A stretch of DNA of 64,000 bases from Oenanthe sinensis. Taxonomy: Eukaryota > Streptophyta > Magnoliopsida > Apiales > Apiaceae. The stretch covers positions 40,400,201 through 40,464,200 of the forward strand of contig CM053802.1 of assembly GCA_028671895.1 (NCBI GenBank), read 5' to 3'. Position numbers and translations under genes: made by a program. This document shows, one piece after another, positions 22,384-35,735 of the stretch; position 1 is the first letter of the stretch; each line of letters starts with the position of its first letter. The notes below the pieces were generated by a model, which saw only the letters and a program-made list of their open reading frames with translations, was not told the DNA's origin and did no database searches.

Positions 22384-23742
22384 TACTTGGTATCTACAAT
22401 GATAAAAGCACAAAATAAACATTAGATTGTCTGAGTTATTTATTATGTTCAAATAATTATGATATATTCATAATATATCTTCCACTATTTTTATCAAATT
22501 AATAGCCCTTACTATTAATTTGGAAAGTATATCCCATAATTCTTTCTAGTGAGCCAAGATCCATATTTCGTCATGTCCAAAGACAACCACTGGAAGTCCT
22601 TAAAAATGATTATTTAGGTAGACAACAGTTGTCAATTATATCATATATAATTCTTGGATAGTTTGGTGAGCAACGATTGATCTTATCTATCTAATAGATT
22701 TTTAACCAAACTCTATGCTTCTAAGTTCATAATGGTTGAATATAACCATTTACTTTCACCTTATTATGACGACTCAGTTAAGTTTGACCCAATGATACAA
22801 CGACCGAATATAACCGTTTATATTCGTCGCATCTCACCACGATAGATAGGAGTCCCCTGCCACTGACAGTCTTTCCCCTAATCGATCTAGGATTCGATGA
22901 GTGTTCATTCATTGGAAAGCATCCGATTAAAACTTAATATTTTGTTAAGGAGTTTATAAAATTTATGACGATCATGATCACATCATGAAGAGATCCTCAA
23001 TTTTTCCTTGAACTAAATATTTCAAATTGACATCTTAAATTGTTCATTTCCCAGGTAGATGGAGGATACCAGTGGTCACACTTAAAACCCATCAGCCTTA
23101 TGAATACGCATATCCGTTTTTGTCAGAAAATCCCAATTATAGATATAAAAATCCATATTCAATTCCGTGTTTCAAAAATCCATATTTCATAAACACAAGA
23201 ATCTCATGATCGTTTGTTAATTTTAAAATCTTAAATCGTTACAGATTTTATCTTGTTTAGCATGGCAAACATGGCATGGGTGACGTATCTAATACATGCA
23301 TACATCATTAATCTAATTAAAGCATGCATCTTCTACTCTACACATACATTCATACATCAATATGTAAAGTGCAGTATGTAAACGTGCTTGGTTATGGCCC
23401 CTTTCCTATGTGATCCTTTCGAGCTAATGAAAGGATCAAAGTCAATCTATGGTGGTAAAATATAAATACAATTACATGTCTTCATTCTTCTTGTATCCAT
23501 GGGTGCTTGCTCCTCTTTTGGATCATCCTTCAATCTTCAAGTACATTACATGGAATAATTGAATACAACCTATACTAATGTACTTACATAAGAAAACTCG
23601 AGTTACATTCGAGGTTAAACAATTACAAGAATGAAGAAAATGACATGCAAGTCGTATTTATAAAACCAAAACCAAAAACCATTAATCTAGGGGTCCAAAG
23701 GCCATAACCAGCACCATGCTCAAGTACACAACAAAAACAATG

Positions 23743-23829
23743 CGGGGGTCCGGGGGCGGCAGCCCCGGGCGGGGTCCGGGGCGGCAGCCCCGGGCGGGGT
23801 CTGGGGGCGGCAGCCCCCGGCTGGGGTCG
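23743..23829 (-). repeat. GC-rich 26-bp tandem repeat in the COP-1 leader
   Basis: GGGGTC recurs at 23745, 23771, 23796 and 23823 inside units of 25-27 bp of the form CGGGGTCCGGGGGCGGCAGC. This is the only strongly GC-rich island in COP-1. COP-2 has a single comparable unit (about 30562-30601). Confidence 0.9.
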
Positions 23830-24110
23830 AAATCAGAAAAAAAAATTATTTTCGAAGACCAGTCCTATTCAGAAATCATCAATTTCTGAACTACAGATCA
23901 TATCTGTTGGCCTTTTTCCCCACTGCAACTTATGTAGTTTCAGAACCATGTATCATATACATACTTATCATATCCCAGTTAACAAATCATGTCCAACACA
24001 ATCTGTCCACCAGTTTATATCACTATACAAACTGACCCTCATGCATAATATACAAAGCACAATAAGGCATATAAATCATTCATATCATGTCATAACAGAT
24101 TATAACATTG

Positions 24111-24226
24111 CAGTAGCATGGCAGTCTCAAACAGGCATGGCAGTAGCAAAGCAGTAGCATGGCAGTGGCATAACAGATTATGACAAAGCAGTAGCATGGC
24201 ATGGCAGTCACCAAAACAGGCATGTA
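24111..24226. repeat. Short GCAGTAGCATG-type direct repeats
   Basis: Irregular repeats of GCAGTAGCATGGCAGT and GGCATGGCAGTAGCAAAGCA occur next to the primer-binding site in the COP-1 leader. COP-2 lacks an array here. Confidence 0.75.
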
Positions 24227-24275
24227 TGCATCAAATACATAAAACACGTAACCAAATCAGTCCTTTATACACGTA

Positions 24276-24287
24276 GCTCTGATGCCA
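24276..24287 (-). other. COP-1 primer-binding site (initiator tRNA-Met type)
   Basis: On the minus strand TGGCATCAGAGC, one base after the 5' LTR. It differs by one base from TGGTATCAGAGC, the complement of the plant initiator tRNA-Met 3' end, which COP-2 has intact. Confidence 0.85.
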
Positions 24288-24288
24288 T

Positions 24289-25833
24289 TGTTGGGTTCCG
24301 AGGCATAAAACGCAGCGGATTAAACGTAAATATAACAAAAATTCGGAACCCTAAACGCAGGATCATGTATAAGCCTAGACTGATTATTGTGAAACGGAAT
24401 CATACCTTTGTCTGGTCTTGGTATACACGAACTCAACGGAGATCCTAGCTTTCACGACTTGTGTCTTCCTCTCGAAAACACCTCTATGGTACCTACACGA
24501 GCACCTTCAAGAACGTCCCACGATCTTGATTACGGAATGGATTGTACTAGCTCCTTTGATGATTTCGAATTTGTTTCTGCCTTGCTGTGCTTGCTGCTGT
24601 GTGCTTGCTGCTTCCTCTAGGGATTTTGTTTCTCAAAAATGTAATCCCTCTTAACCCTATCATTATCTATTTATAATGCTAGTTAAGAGGCCCAATCAGC
24701 AAAACCTAACCCATGTAGGTTTAGAATAAATAATAAAACCGAATTTCTATTATTTAATTAATAACTAAGTCATACTTAATTATTAAGGGCAGAATTCAAA
24801 TTCGAATTTTATTATTTCAATTAATTAAGTCTCACTTAATTAATATAATAAAATTCAAATAATCATCAATTAATTTAAATCTATAATTTAAATTAACTAT
24901 TCATTTAAGTGCTCTATGTGTGTGACCCTATAGGCTATTATTTAATTATCAATAATTTTATTCTCCAATAAAATTATAAACAATGAGCGGTATCTAGTAA
25001 TACATCATTGCTACCCAATTAAATAATAATTAAATCGTGATTCGATAAAACCTTTCATGATTAATGTTTCCGTGTAATATAATCCCTTTAACCATATATA
25101 TTATAGATTAAATTCGAGGCATGTATTTAGTCATCTTCTACAACATTTAATCCGGGTTTACTTGATCCATGAGTAGACTATGAAAACAAATCATTATTTG
25201 AGCACGGCCATGCATTTTATAGTCTCACTCAATCAAGAGGCCAATAATATCTCTCCTAATTATAGGAGTGTTAAATCATTTATCTATCATTCATATTTCT
25301 CATACGACTCATGATATACCCGATGTCCACTTTTATCATTACCCGGTCAAAGGTAACTTTTAATGTAGTCAAAGTATATTAATCCTCGTACAGAAATATA
25401 ATGATCTCAAGTCAGAGGATCATTACACCATTATCACTGTGAGTTTTTCTTATGACTTTATTAAACATGAAAAATCTCACTGTGGGTCTGTCCAGTACCA
25501 TGTACTCCTGCACGTACCTATGTGTTGACTTTAGTATCCCCATACTTATAACCAATGAGATGTGGTTATCAGTCAAACAACATACTAGTCTATTTATGTA
25601 TTATTATTGTCCTATAATAATAATACTCGACTAGGGACATTTAAGAATATGATCTATTATATAATCTCAAGTTCAAGTCATGTACTAAACTATACAATGT
25701 GTATCATGATTCTAAGGACATTTATTATGCAAACAAATATATCGCAGTAATTAAAGTCATAATAAATATGTTTATTGAATAATCAATTGACATAAAGGTC
25801 TATTGTATTGCCTCTAGGGCACCTACACTAACA
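24289..25833 (-). repeat. COP-1 5' LTR
   Basis: 1545 bp, partner of 17349-18878, with the TATA-like box at 24667-24675 on the minus strand. Followed on the right by the target duplication ATATC and resumed SIR-2 LTR sequence. Confidence 0.95.
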
Positions 25834-26262
25834 ATATCAAGCGATGGGTCTTCACATCAGTTGATGGTCTTCAATACTTGACTTGGTTTCTTCGATTGAT
25901 CTTCTATTTATCGATGCTTCAATATCAACTGATCATCCTTCACTTGTATAATTTCCTGTCTTCAAATAATTATAATTTGACAGTCTAAGTTACACATCAA
26001 TTAATGATCTATATCAATCGACTCTAACATCAATTGATGAGAATAATATCAATTGACTTACACCTTATCGATTTAAATAGACTAAGTGCACCTATGCTAA
26101 AATCCAAATTATCAGTTGATTCACATAAACATTTCAACTGATAAATGGTTTCCTGATCAATTGATATTTATAACTTTCATATCAATTGATCAGTTACATC
26201 AATTAAAATTTCTATGATTCTAAGATTAAAGTTATCATCAAATTACATGTAGATTACTAAAA
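25834..26262 (-). repeat. SIR-2 3' LTR, inner part
   Basis: It resumes the SIR-2 LTR after COP-1 (ATATCAAGCGATGGGTCTTC) and contains several ATCAATTGAT decamers. It ends ATTACTAAAA where SIR-1 has ATTCCTAACA, so the terminal CA is mutated. Confidence 0.9.
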
Positions 26263-26272
26263 AATTTCCCCT
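26263..26272 (-). other. SIR-2 polypurine tract (decayed)
   Basis: Minus strand AGGGGAAATT beside the 3' LTR, corresponding to AGGGGGAGAT in SIR-1. Confidence 0.7.
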
Positions 26273-26446
26273 ATTTGTGTCTGTGACATGAACATGCATA
26301 AATCTACTTGATGATAACAAAACCCTTAATTATTTCCATTCGGATAGAATGAAGAAATTTAAATAGCACTTTGAATTTTGGAAGTACCAGTTTGATGAAT
26401 AAATTCTGCAAGTTGCTCCAATGTTTTCACCATCTTCATAATCCAA

Positions 26447-28526
26447 TTAGTTTTTCTTCTTTCTCTTCTCAGCATTTTCCTTTAATTGTCTCATGAATGA
26501 ACTCCTCAAAATTGCTTCATCTCTGTTAGTCTCTCCAAGTTGCCTCATAGGGTAGTGAATTTCTTCATCTGTGATTTTGTCCAGATATTTGCAGATATCA
26601 AGGAACTTTGTGTTACCCTCAACATCTGTAAAAATCATTGCATATTTTGGCTCCAACACCACCTTTTTGACTTGAGACTTCCATAGCTTAAGGGGTGAAT
26701 CAGGTTCAGCTTCTGCCTTTGATCTCCTTAGGATTGAGATTTGATGTTGAATTTCCTGAGCAATTGTTGTATTGAGTTTGTACTTTCTGTTGAGTAGAGG
26801 AAGAATGGTCTTCAGAACATTGTAGCTTTGCTTCATTATCACCTTTACTGAATAAGTGATTTTTACTCCATTTTCATACTCCAACCTCATTGATTCTTCT
26901 TGGTTAGAGGTTGCAGGTTGAGTTCTTACTCCTATCAACCCTTTTTCACTTATCAATAGTATCCCTTTCATATCATAGCCTTCAATTGTTACTTCCTCCT
27001 TGATTTCTTCTTGTTCACCTAGAGGTTTTCCTGAACCACTTTTTCTTGAGTAGAACTTGTCTTTTTCTTAGCCATGGCTATTTTCCTCTTTTTCCTCAGT
27101 GGTTATTCTACTAATTGATCTTCCATATTCCATTCCATTTCCATTTTCCTTGCAATTTCTTCATTCTCCTTTTCTCTTCTTGCAGCATCTGAAAATCTTG
27201 AGGAAATGGCTCCTTGAAGAAGCTTTTGGCCAACTGGCTCCTTCTTTTTCTTTTCTTCTTCAATCATTATGGCTTCACCATTTTTCTTTTCTTCAAGGGC
27301 TTCAAGATCAATTGTGAGAAATGTTTCTGCATTTGAATTGCTTTCTTTAGCAGCCTTCTTTGCATTTTCATTTACTATTCTTGTCTGAGCAATGAACTCA
27401 TCCAAGTTCCCCTTTTCTGCTGCCTCTGTCACCAACTCAGAGCTCTTCCTTAGATCTTCAATTCTTTTCCTTTCCCTCTCAATCATTGATTGAGTTTCTC
27501 TTTCCCTAGAAATTCTTCTAACTTCTAGATCATCTTCAAACCTCTTGAACTCTTTCTTTTTCTGTTCTAAATCATCTTTGGGTGACTTAGATGACTTAGA
27601 TGTCTTTAAAGATTGTTTATCCATGTTGCTTCCATTTTTAGTAGCCCTTTTTATTGTAGAACCACAAATGCCACTTGATTTATCCACATTATAACCACCA
27701 ACACTGCCTTTGCCATCACCATCACCATCACAATCCTTCTTCTTAGCATTCTCCCCCTTTTTGTTATCATTAATTGGAGGAGGTTATGGCATTCTGTCAA
27801 GAAACTTTTAAAGACTGGAAGCATGTAGACTCTGGCCTTTAATGATGTTATCCATCTTCTTTTCTAGAGACGTCACTCTTGTTTCCAAGGCTGCAAAGTT
27901 CTTGGATTCCTTGAAAAATTTGTCCTTGATTTGACCCATAGTATTAATAGGTAGCTTCTCATTCAACCTTCTCTCCAATGAATCCTTGTTAGAAGTGATA
28001 GATCCCTTGATAATCTCCAATTCTCTCTTTACTCCGGTCACTGTGATCTTTTGAATTTTTACTGACTCCCTCATATAGTGAGAAATTCTCCTTTGATTGG
28101 GATCTGCAATTTCTCCTTCCACCATTGACCTCCTATATTTAGAAAGAATCTCAGTTTCAGCAGCTTCTAAGGAACCAACAATAGAGCTCATCCATGGCTC
28201 TTCATCAGAAACATCTTCTAACTCTTCAGGTGCCATATAACATGTATCTGTTGTATTGGCAATGCTCTCCTTCAGATTCCTGGTCCTTTGTTTTGTATAC
28301 TCAATTCCTAACAATTGTTCTGCATCCCTATTACTTGAAGAAGCCAACCTTTGATATTGTGGATCAGGGTGAACAAATTTTTATGGATCCAAGTCACTAG
28401 CATCAACATCTACATTATCAGTTTCCTTGTTAACTCCACTCCCACTTGTTTCTGCATTAGATACTCCCCCTATTTTCTTGACTCTCTCCTCCTCCTCCTC
28501 TGACATTAATTCATTTTCCAACTCCT
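26447..28526 (-). pseudogene. SIR-2 ORF3, C-terminal part
   Basis: Colinear with SIR-1 ORF3. It includes NLKESIANTTDTCYMAPEEL, a coiled-coil segment (LETRVTSLEKKMDNII), a Lys/Glu-rich second coiled coil (ERERKRIEDLRKSSELV), a basic PLRKKRKIAMAKKK cluster after a stop at 27103, and the terminal module with YAMIFTDVEGNTKFLDI ending at 26447. Stops occur near 27103, 27808 and about 27050, and the terminal module is in another frame. The right end at 28526 is the COP-2 insertion point; the upstream half resumes at 37091. Function unknown. Confidence 0.85.
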
Positions 28527-30039
28527 TGTTAGTGTTGGTATCCTAGAGACAATACTTTATGATAAATAATTAATGATTATGTTTACTTGATTATTTAATT
28601 AATATTTATTATGTCTTTATTTACTACGTTATAAATTGAAAGCGTAATAAATGTCCTTGGAATATTAATGCGAATTATATATCTTTAAGTATGTGACTTA
28701 AAAATGAGATTATTTTAACAGTATTATATTCTTAAAAGTCCCTAGTCGAGTATTATTATTTAAGGACAATAATAATGCAATAAGACTAACATGTTTGTTG
28801 ACTGATGACCACATCTCATTGGTCATAGGTATGGTGATACTAAAGTCAAGAACATAAGTGCATGTCTCAATACATGGCACTGGACAGACCCGCTGTGAGA
28901 ATCTACATGTTAATAAGTGTCATAAGAAATTCTCACTGTGATAATGATGTATTGATCCTTTGACTTGAAATCATTATATTTCTATATGAGAATTAATATA
29001 CTTTGATTACACTCAAAGTTACCTTTAACAGAGTAATGATAAAGGTGGACATTGGGTATGCTATGAATCGTATGAGAAATATGAATGATAGATATAGGAT
29101 TTAACCCTCCTATTTTAGGAGTGATATTATTGGCCTCTTGATTGAGTGAGACTATAAAATGCACGACCATGCTCAAATGTTGATTTGATTAATAGTCTAC
29201 TCATTGATCAAGGTAACCCGGATTAAACGTTGAAGATGATGACACAATACATGCCTCGAGTTTGATCTATAATATAAGGTTAAAGGGATTATATTACATT
29301 GTACATTATTCACGAAAGGTTTAATTGAATCACCAATTATTATTATTACTTGGGCAGCAATGATGTATTATTAGATGCCGCTCATTATTTATAATTTTAT
29401 TATTAGAAAATAAAATTATTGCCAACGTAATAATAACCTAAATGGTAACACACAAAGAACGTTTAAACGGAGTGTTATTTAAATTATGAATTTAAATAAT
29501 GTTATAATTATTAATTCGAATTTATTTATTCAATTAATTACGTGAGACTTGATTAATTATATACATATTAGAATTTAGATTTAATAATAATATAAATCCA
29601 AAATCTGAATGGGTTTTAAAAGGTCCAATTAGATTAGGGTTTTGGCCCAAGTCCCTCTCTCCCCTATATATAAATAAAAATGTATAATTTAGGGTAACAG
29701 TTGAGATAATTCGTTTTTAATAAAACCCTAGCAGCTCTACGTTTCTGAGAGTCTAGAGAAAGAGAGAGACAAAGAGGCAGAAATAGGCTAGTACCTAACT
29801 CCGGTGATCGTTAGACGATACGACGTTCGTGTGGATATCGATAGAGAGTAGATTTCTGTGAAGGACTGCTGTGATTCATCGCTTCTGGACCTCTATAATC
29901 ATCATAAGGAACGCTTTAATAAGGTACACATCTGATTCTCCATAATCATCCGTCAATTATACACAGATCCTGCGTTTGAGATTCATTTTTTTTATTATTT
30001 AGAGTAATTCTGCTGCGTATATGTGCCCGAATCCCCACA
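28527..30039 (+). repeat. COP-2 5' LTR
   Basis: 1513 bp, TGTTAGTGTTGGTATCCTAG to TGCCCGAATCCCCACA. A TATA box (TATATATAAATA) is at 29665-29676. It is about 158 bp longer than the 3' LTR because the 3' copy has a deletion near its start. Confidence 0.95.
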
Positions 30040-30040
30040 A

Positions 30041-30052
30041 TGGTATCAGAGC
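30041..30052 (+). other. COP-2 primer-binding site
   Basis: TGGTATCAGAGC, one base after the 5' LTR, is an exact match to the usual plant initiator tRNA-Met primer site. Confidence 0.95.
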
Positions 30053-31880
30053 TACGTGTATAAATAAGATGATTTGGTTACATGTTTAATAGTTTTTCAA
30101 TATATTCCAGTATGTATATGATCTGCCATGCATGTATGTTGATATTGCCTTCGTATGAGATTTAATATGCATGTTGTCATGTTTATGTATGATTAAAACT
30201 GTTACATAATGTGTATCTGGTTATTCATATGATGAGTACATAGATGATGATACTAGCATGTTAATGATTTGCCATGACTGATTTATATGCCTTATTGCGA
30301 TTTGTATATATTATGCATGTGGGTCAGTTTGTATAGTTATATAAACTGGTGGACAGATTGTGTTGGACATGATCTGTTAACTGGAATATGATCAGTATGT
30401 ATATGATACATGCTTCTGAAACTGTATAAGATGCAGTGGGGAAAGACCAACAGATATGATCTGTAGTTCAGAAATTGATGATTTCTGAATAGGACTGGTC
30501 TTCGAAAATAAAAAAATTCCGAGCTGCCAGGTCAGCTCTGAAATTTTTTATTTTTGAAGACCCCGGACCCTGCCCGGGGGCTGCCGCCCCCGGACCCCCG
30601 CAATATTTTTCATGTTCTTTTTGTGTACTTGAGCATGGTGCTGGTTATGGCCTTTAGACCCCTAGATTAATGGTTTTGGTTTTGGTTTTATAAATACGAC
30701 TTGCATGTCATTTTCTTCAATCTTGTAATTGTTTAACCTCGAATGTAACTCGAGTTTTCTTATGTAAGTACATTAGTATAGGTTGTATTCAATTATTCCA
30801 TGTAATGTACTTGAAGATTGAAGGATGATCCAAGAAGAGGAGCAGGCACCCATGGATACAAGAAGAATGAAGACATGTAATTGTATTTATATTTAATCAC
30901 CATAGATTGACCTTGATCCTTTCATTAGCTCGAAAGGATCACATAGGAAAGGGGCCATAACCAAGCACGTTTACATACTGCACTTTACATATTGATGTAT
31001 GAATGTAAGTGTAGAATAGTTAATGATGCATGCTTTAATTAGATTAATTATGTATGTGTGTATTATATTCGACATCCATGCCATGCTTATTTAAACAAGA
31101 TAAAATCTGTAACGACTCAAGATATTAAAATTCAACAAACGATTATGAGATTCTTGTGTTTATGAAACACGGTATTGAATATGAATTTTAATTTTTCTGA
31201 TATGGGGAAAATTTGTCAACAACGGATTATTAATTTAATCTATAAGAAAGTTGGGTTTTAAGTGAGACCGCTTGTGACTTCTCCGACGATTTGGAAATCA
31301 AACCATTGACGAATATTGAAATGGATTATTTAATCAAGGAAAAATTGAGAATCTCTTTATGATGGGATCATGATCGTTAAATAATAAATCCCTAAATAAA
31401 TATTAAGTTAATATAGATGTCTTCCAATGTTTATACACATTAAGATCTAGATTGAGAAGGAGTGGGTTTGCCAAAGTAAAGTGCTCTTATCAATCATGGG
31501 AAAATGTGATAAGTAATTGTACTTTATTTATTAAACGTTGGAGGCATAGAGTTTGGTGAGATTTATTAGATAAATGTGTACAAAGGGTTGTTCCACCAAA
31601 CTATCCAAGAGTTATATTTGATATAATTGACAAATGTTGTCTACCTAAATAGTCATGTTTTGGGTGTATTAGCCAACGCTATCTTGAAACATGGATGAAA
31701 TATGGATCTTGGCTCACTAGAAAGATTTGATGAAATACTTTCCAAATTAAAAGTTAGGGCTATTGATTTGAATAAAATAGTTGGAGATATATACTATGAA
31801 TGTATATGATAATCACTTGAACATAATTAAAATTCTACAAACTAACTAAATTTATGTATTTTAACATTGTAGATATTTAA
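30053..31880 (+). other. COP-2 untranslated leader
   Basis: About 1.8 kb without a supported ORF. A GC-rich segment (about 30562-30601, CCCGGACCCTGCCCGGGGGC) corresponds to one unit of the COP-1 GC-rich array. Confidence 0.7.
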
Positions 31881-32783
31881 ATGGCAAACAATACAAATAC
31901 TTTCTCCGTATGAGCAACCCTTGAGAAGGACAACCTAACAGGAACTAACTTCCTTGATTGGTATAGGAATTTGAGGATTGTCCTCAGGCAAGAACGTAAG
32001 CTCCACGTCATTAAAATTCTTTCTCCTACTCCTCCTGCTGAGAATGCAACTCGCGCTCAACAAAATGCTTATCAGAAGCATATTGATGATGCGACTGATG
32101 TGGCATATCTCATGCTAGCAACCATGAGTGCTGAGCTTCAAAAACAACATGAGCATATGGATGCTTATGAGATGATTGAACACCTTCAAAGGATGTTTGA
32201 AGGACAGGCTTGTCAAGAAAGGTTCGACACGAGCAAAACATTATACGCCTGCAAGCAGGGAGAGCATCAACATGTTCAACCACATGTTCTGAAGATGAAA
32301 GGTTATATTGAGTATCTTGATACTTTGGGTTTCCCGATTGGTCGAGAAGCTCAGTTTGACTTAATCTTACAATCTTTGAACAACAACTACACTCATTTTG
32401 TTATAAACTACAATATGAATGAGATAGACAAAACACCCACTGAATTGTTGGCCATGTTACGAACTGCTGAAACCAACATGAAAAAGGCTGAACCCGCTAC
32501 CATGTTGATGGTAGATAACAAAGGTAAGGATAATAGGAAAGGCAAATGGAAGGGAAAGAAGAAGATTGGATTTGCTTCTGGTCCCAAGCCAAAGGCTAAT
32601 CCCAAACAGGCTTTAAAGCCTAAAGGTGCTGTTGCAAAGGGTGATTGTCACTACTGTGGTAAACCAGGTCATTGGAAGAGAAACTGTCATGCTTATTTGG
32701 AGGATCTGAAGAAGAAGAAGGTTGGTCAAGCTTCTGATTCAGGTATTTATGTTATAGAGGTCAATTTGTCTACTTCTACATAA
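31881..32783 (+). pseudogene. gag: COP-2 gag (one early stop)
   Basis: ATG 31881 (MANNTNTFSV) is followed by TGA at codon 11 (31911). The frame then stays open to the TAA at 32781, which replaces the Ser codon TCA found in COP-3, so gag and pol were originally one frame. The capsid part resembles COP-1 gag (LRIVLRQERKLHVI, AELQKQHEHMDAYEMIEHLQ). A basic KGKWKGKKK segment precedes the intact knuckle CHYCGKPGHWKRNC. Confidence 0.9.
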
Positions 32784-35721
32784 TGGGTATTGAATACTGG
32801 ATGTGATTCTCACATTTGTATAAATGTGCAGGAACTACAAAGGAGTAGGACTTTGGCTAAAGGAGAGGTCGACCTACGAGTTGGCAATGGAGCAAAAGTT
32901 GCTGCTTTGGCTGTAGGGACTTATTATTTATCGTTGCCCACTGGGCTTATTTTAGAACATGAGAATTGTTTTTACGTGCTTGCAATTTGCAGAAACATTA
33001 TTTCAGTTTATTGGTTGGACAAGAAAGGTTTTGCTTTTTCAATTCAGAACAAATGTTGTTCCTTTTCTTTGAATAATGTTTCCTATGGGGTTGCACGTTT
33101 GTTTAACGGTTTATATGTTCTTGATTTAGACACTCATATCTATAAAGTGAATAATAAACGTCTTAAGACTAATGACTCAAATCAAACATACCTCTGGCAC
33201 TGTCGTTTAGGTCATATAAATGAGAAGCGCATTTTCAAGTTACATAAAGATGGATACTTGGATAAGTTTGACTTTGAATCATACGAAGCATGCGAACCTT
33301 GTCTCATTGGAAAAATGACTAAAGCTCCTTTTACTAGACAAGGTGAAAGGGCCACTGAATGATTAGAACTTATACATAGTGATGTATGTGGTCCTATGCG
33401 TAATATGACAAAAGGTGGCTTTTACTACTTTATCATGTTTACTAATGATTTTAGTAGATATGGATATGTGTATCTTATGAAGAATAAATCCGATTCTTTT
33501 GAAAAGTTCAAAGAATACAAAGCTGAAGTAGAAAAGCAAACTAGCGGAAGTATTAAGACTCTACGATCTGATCGTGGGGGAGAATACTTAAGCCATGAAT
33601 TTAAGAGTTTCTTAAAAGAGTGTGGTATCGTATCACAACTCACTCCTCCCGGAACACCACAATGGAATGGAGTTTCTGAGAGGAGAAATCGTACCTTGTT
33701 GGACATGGTGCGATCGATTATGAGTCATGCAGATCTTCCAATTAGTTTCTGGGGCTACGCCCTAGAGACGACTGCTTATACACTTAACCGAGTTCCTACT
33801 AAAACGGTTCAGAAGACTCCATATGAGATATGTACTGAGAAACATCATAGCATGTCATTTATGAAAATTTGGGGATGTGAGGCGTTTGTGAAACGTCTAA
33901 CTTCTAACAAGCTAGGACCTAAATCAGAGAAATGTAATTTTGTGGGATACCCAATTGAAACAAAGGGTTATTCTTTCTATAATCCTTCAGAGAATAAAGT
34001 GTTTGTTTCTCGAACTGCAGTGTTCCTTGAAAGAGAAATGCTGTCTAAGAAAGACAGTGGGAGGATAATAGATCTTGATGAAATTCGAGACCCACATGAT
34101 AACAATGAACCAATGGAGGAACCTGAGCAGAATATACAAGAAAACAATACTGCTCAGGAAACACAGGTTGTTCGTAGGTCTGGTAGGATTCGCCATGAGC
34201 CCGAGAGATATTATTGATTTCTCTTGACTCAAGATGGTGATGTGATGCTTGTGGATGAAGATGAGCCTCTCACGTACCAAGACGCTATGAACACTTCAGA
34301 ATCTAAAAGATGGCTGGATGCCATAAAATATGAGATGGAATCCATGAATACTAATCAAGTTTGGTCTTTGGTTGATCCACCTGAATGGGTAAAACCTATA
34401 GGGTGCAAGTGGGTTTTCAAAAAGAAGACCGACATGGATGGTAACGTACAGACCTATAAAGCACGATTGGTGGCAAAAGGTTTCAAGCAAATTCATGGTA
34501 TTGACTATGATAAAACTTTTTCACCAGTGGCTATGGTCAAGTCCATCAGGATTTTGCTTGCTATAGCTGCTTACCATGACTATGAAATATGGCAAATGGA
34601 TTTCAAAACCGCTTTCTTAAATGGGAGCCTTGAAGAAGATGTGGATGTGTACATGACACAGCCTGAAGGTTTTTTGATCCAATGGATGCTGGAAAGGTAT
34701 GTAAGTTGTGTCGATCCATTTATGGATTGGAACAAGCCTCGAGGAAATGGAACATCCGTTTTGATGAAACCGTCAAAGAGTTTGGGTTTATTCAAAATGA
34801 AGATGAACCAGGTGTTTACAAGAAGGTTAGTGGGAGAAATGTGGCATTCCTAGTACTATATGGATGATATATTATTAATAGGGAATGACATTCCTTCTTT
34901 ACAGGCTGTTAAGACTTGGTTGAGTAAGAATTTCTCAATGAAAGACTTAGGCGAAATGACCTATATTTTAGGTATCAGGATCTATAGAGATAGATCAAGA
35001 ATGATCGGCCTAAGTCAGAGTACATACATTGACAAAGTTTTGCATCGATTTGGGATGCAAGATGCAAAAATGGGATTTGTCCCGATGTCTCATGGGATAT
35101 CGATCTCAAAAGAAAACAATCTTAAATCATCGGATGATAAGGACAATATGAGTAAAGTTCCATATGCTTCAACAATTGGTTCTATAATGTATGCAATGAT
35201 ATGTACTCGTCCTGATGCCTCATATGCTTTGAGCATGATGGGTAGATACCAGTCTAATCCAGGTGAAGGTCACTGGACGATAGTCAAGAATATTCTTAAG
35301 TACATGAAGAGGACTAAAGATCAATTCTTGGTATATGGAGGAGAAGAAAAAGCTGGATTTAAAAGGTTACAGCGACGCTATTTTCCAGACTGACAAGGAT
35401 GATTCGATTTCTCAGTCTGGATTTGTGTTTTGTCTAAATGGAGATGTTGTATGCTGGAATGGTTCATAGCAGAGACAGTTGTTGATTCTACAATAGAGCC
35501 TGAGTACATTAATGCTTGCGAAGCAGCCAAGGAGGCTGTTTGGGGATGTACTTAGGAGATATCACATAATTAATGAGATTAATGATCAAGGATATATACA
35601 TATATGTAAAGTGCATACTAATAAGAATATTGTAGACCCACTGACTAAGGCTTTTTCGCAACAGAAGCACGAAGGTCATACTAGTTCCATGGGTATTAGA
35701 TACATGAGAGATTGGCTCTAG
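32784..35721 (+). pseudogene. pol: COP-2 pol (stops, frameshifts, RNase H deletion)
   Basis: Protease (VLNTGCDSHIC, with the catalytic Asp of VLDTG replaced by Asn), zinc region (LWHCRLGHINEKRI, CEPCLIGKMTKAPF), integrase (HSDVCGPMRN, RSDRGGEYLSHEF, NGVSERRNRT) and RT (WVFKKKTDMDGN, QMDFKTAFLNG) are readable. Stops occur at 32781, 33360 and 34215. The frame shifts near 34675 and returns at 34860, just at the catalytic box, which now reads YMDD across the break. A shift near 35360 and a deletion near 35550 (EAAKEAVWG then LRRYHIINEI) remove the middle of RNase H. The end is GIRYMRDWL at 35721. Confidence 0.9.
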
Positions 35722-35723
35722 TA

Positions 35724-35735
35724 CAAGTGGGAGAT
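35724..35735 (+). other. COP-2 polypurine tract
   Basis: CAAGTGGGAGAT directly before the 3' LTR, same as in COP-1. Confidence 0.85.

Larger units (their letters stand above)
22384..24275 (-). other. COP-1 untranslated leader
   Basis: About 1.9 kb lies between the primer site and gag. It is colinear with the COP-2 leader (30053-31880) read on the other strand. It contains a GC-rich tandem repeat (23743-23829) and short GCAGTAGCATG repeats near 24111-24226. No ORF is supported. Confidence 0.7.
17349..25833 (-). mobile_element. COP-1: Ty1/copia retrotransposon inserted in the SIR-2 3' LTR
   Basis: Two LTRs (17349-18878 and 24289-25833), a purine tract, one gag-pol frame and an initiator-tRNA primer site define a full-length minus-strand element. 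The 5-bp duplication ATATC flanks it (17344-17348 and 25834-25838), and joining the flanks restores the SIR-2 LTR. The lineage is not Sirevirus: RNase H ends IADPLTKGLSQ and GIRYMGDW, and gag has a single knuckle. Pol carries several stops and an RT/RNase H deletion, so it could not have moved on its own proteins in its present form. Confidence 0.95.

Noticed and set aside
24276..24287. tRNA gene fragments at GCTCTGATACCA-like sites
   Set aside because: Only the 12-base primer-binding sites match; no cloverleaf or anticodon arm nearby.
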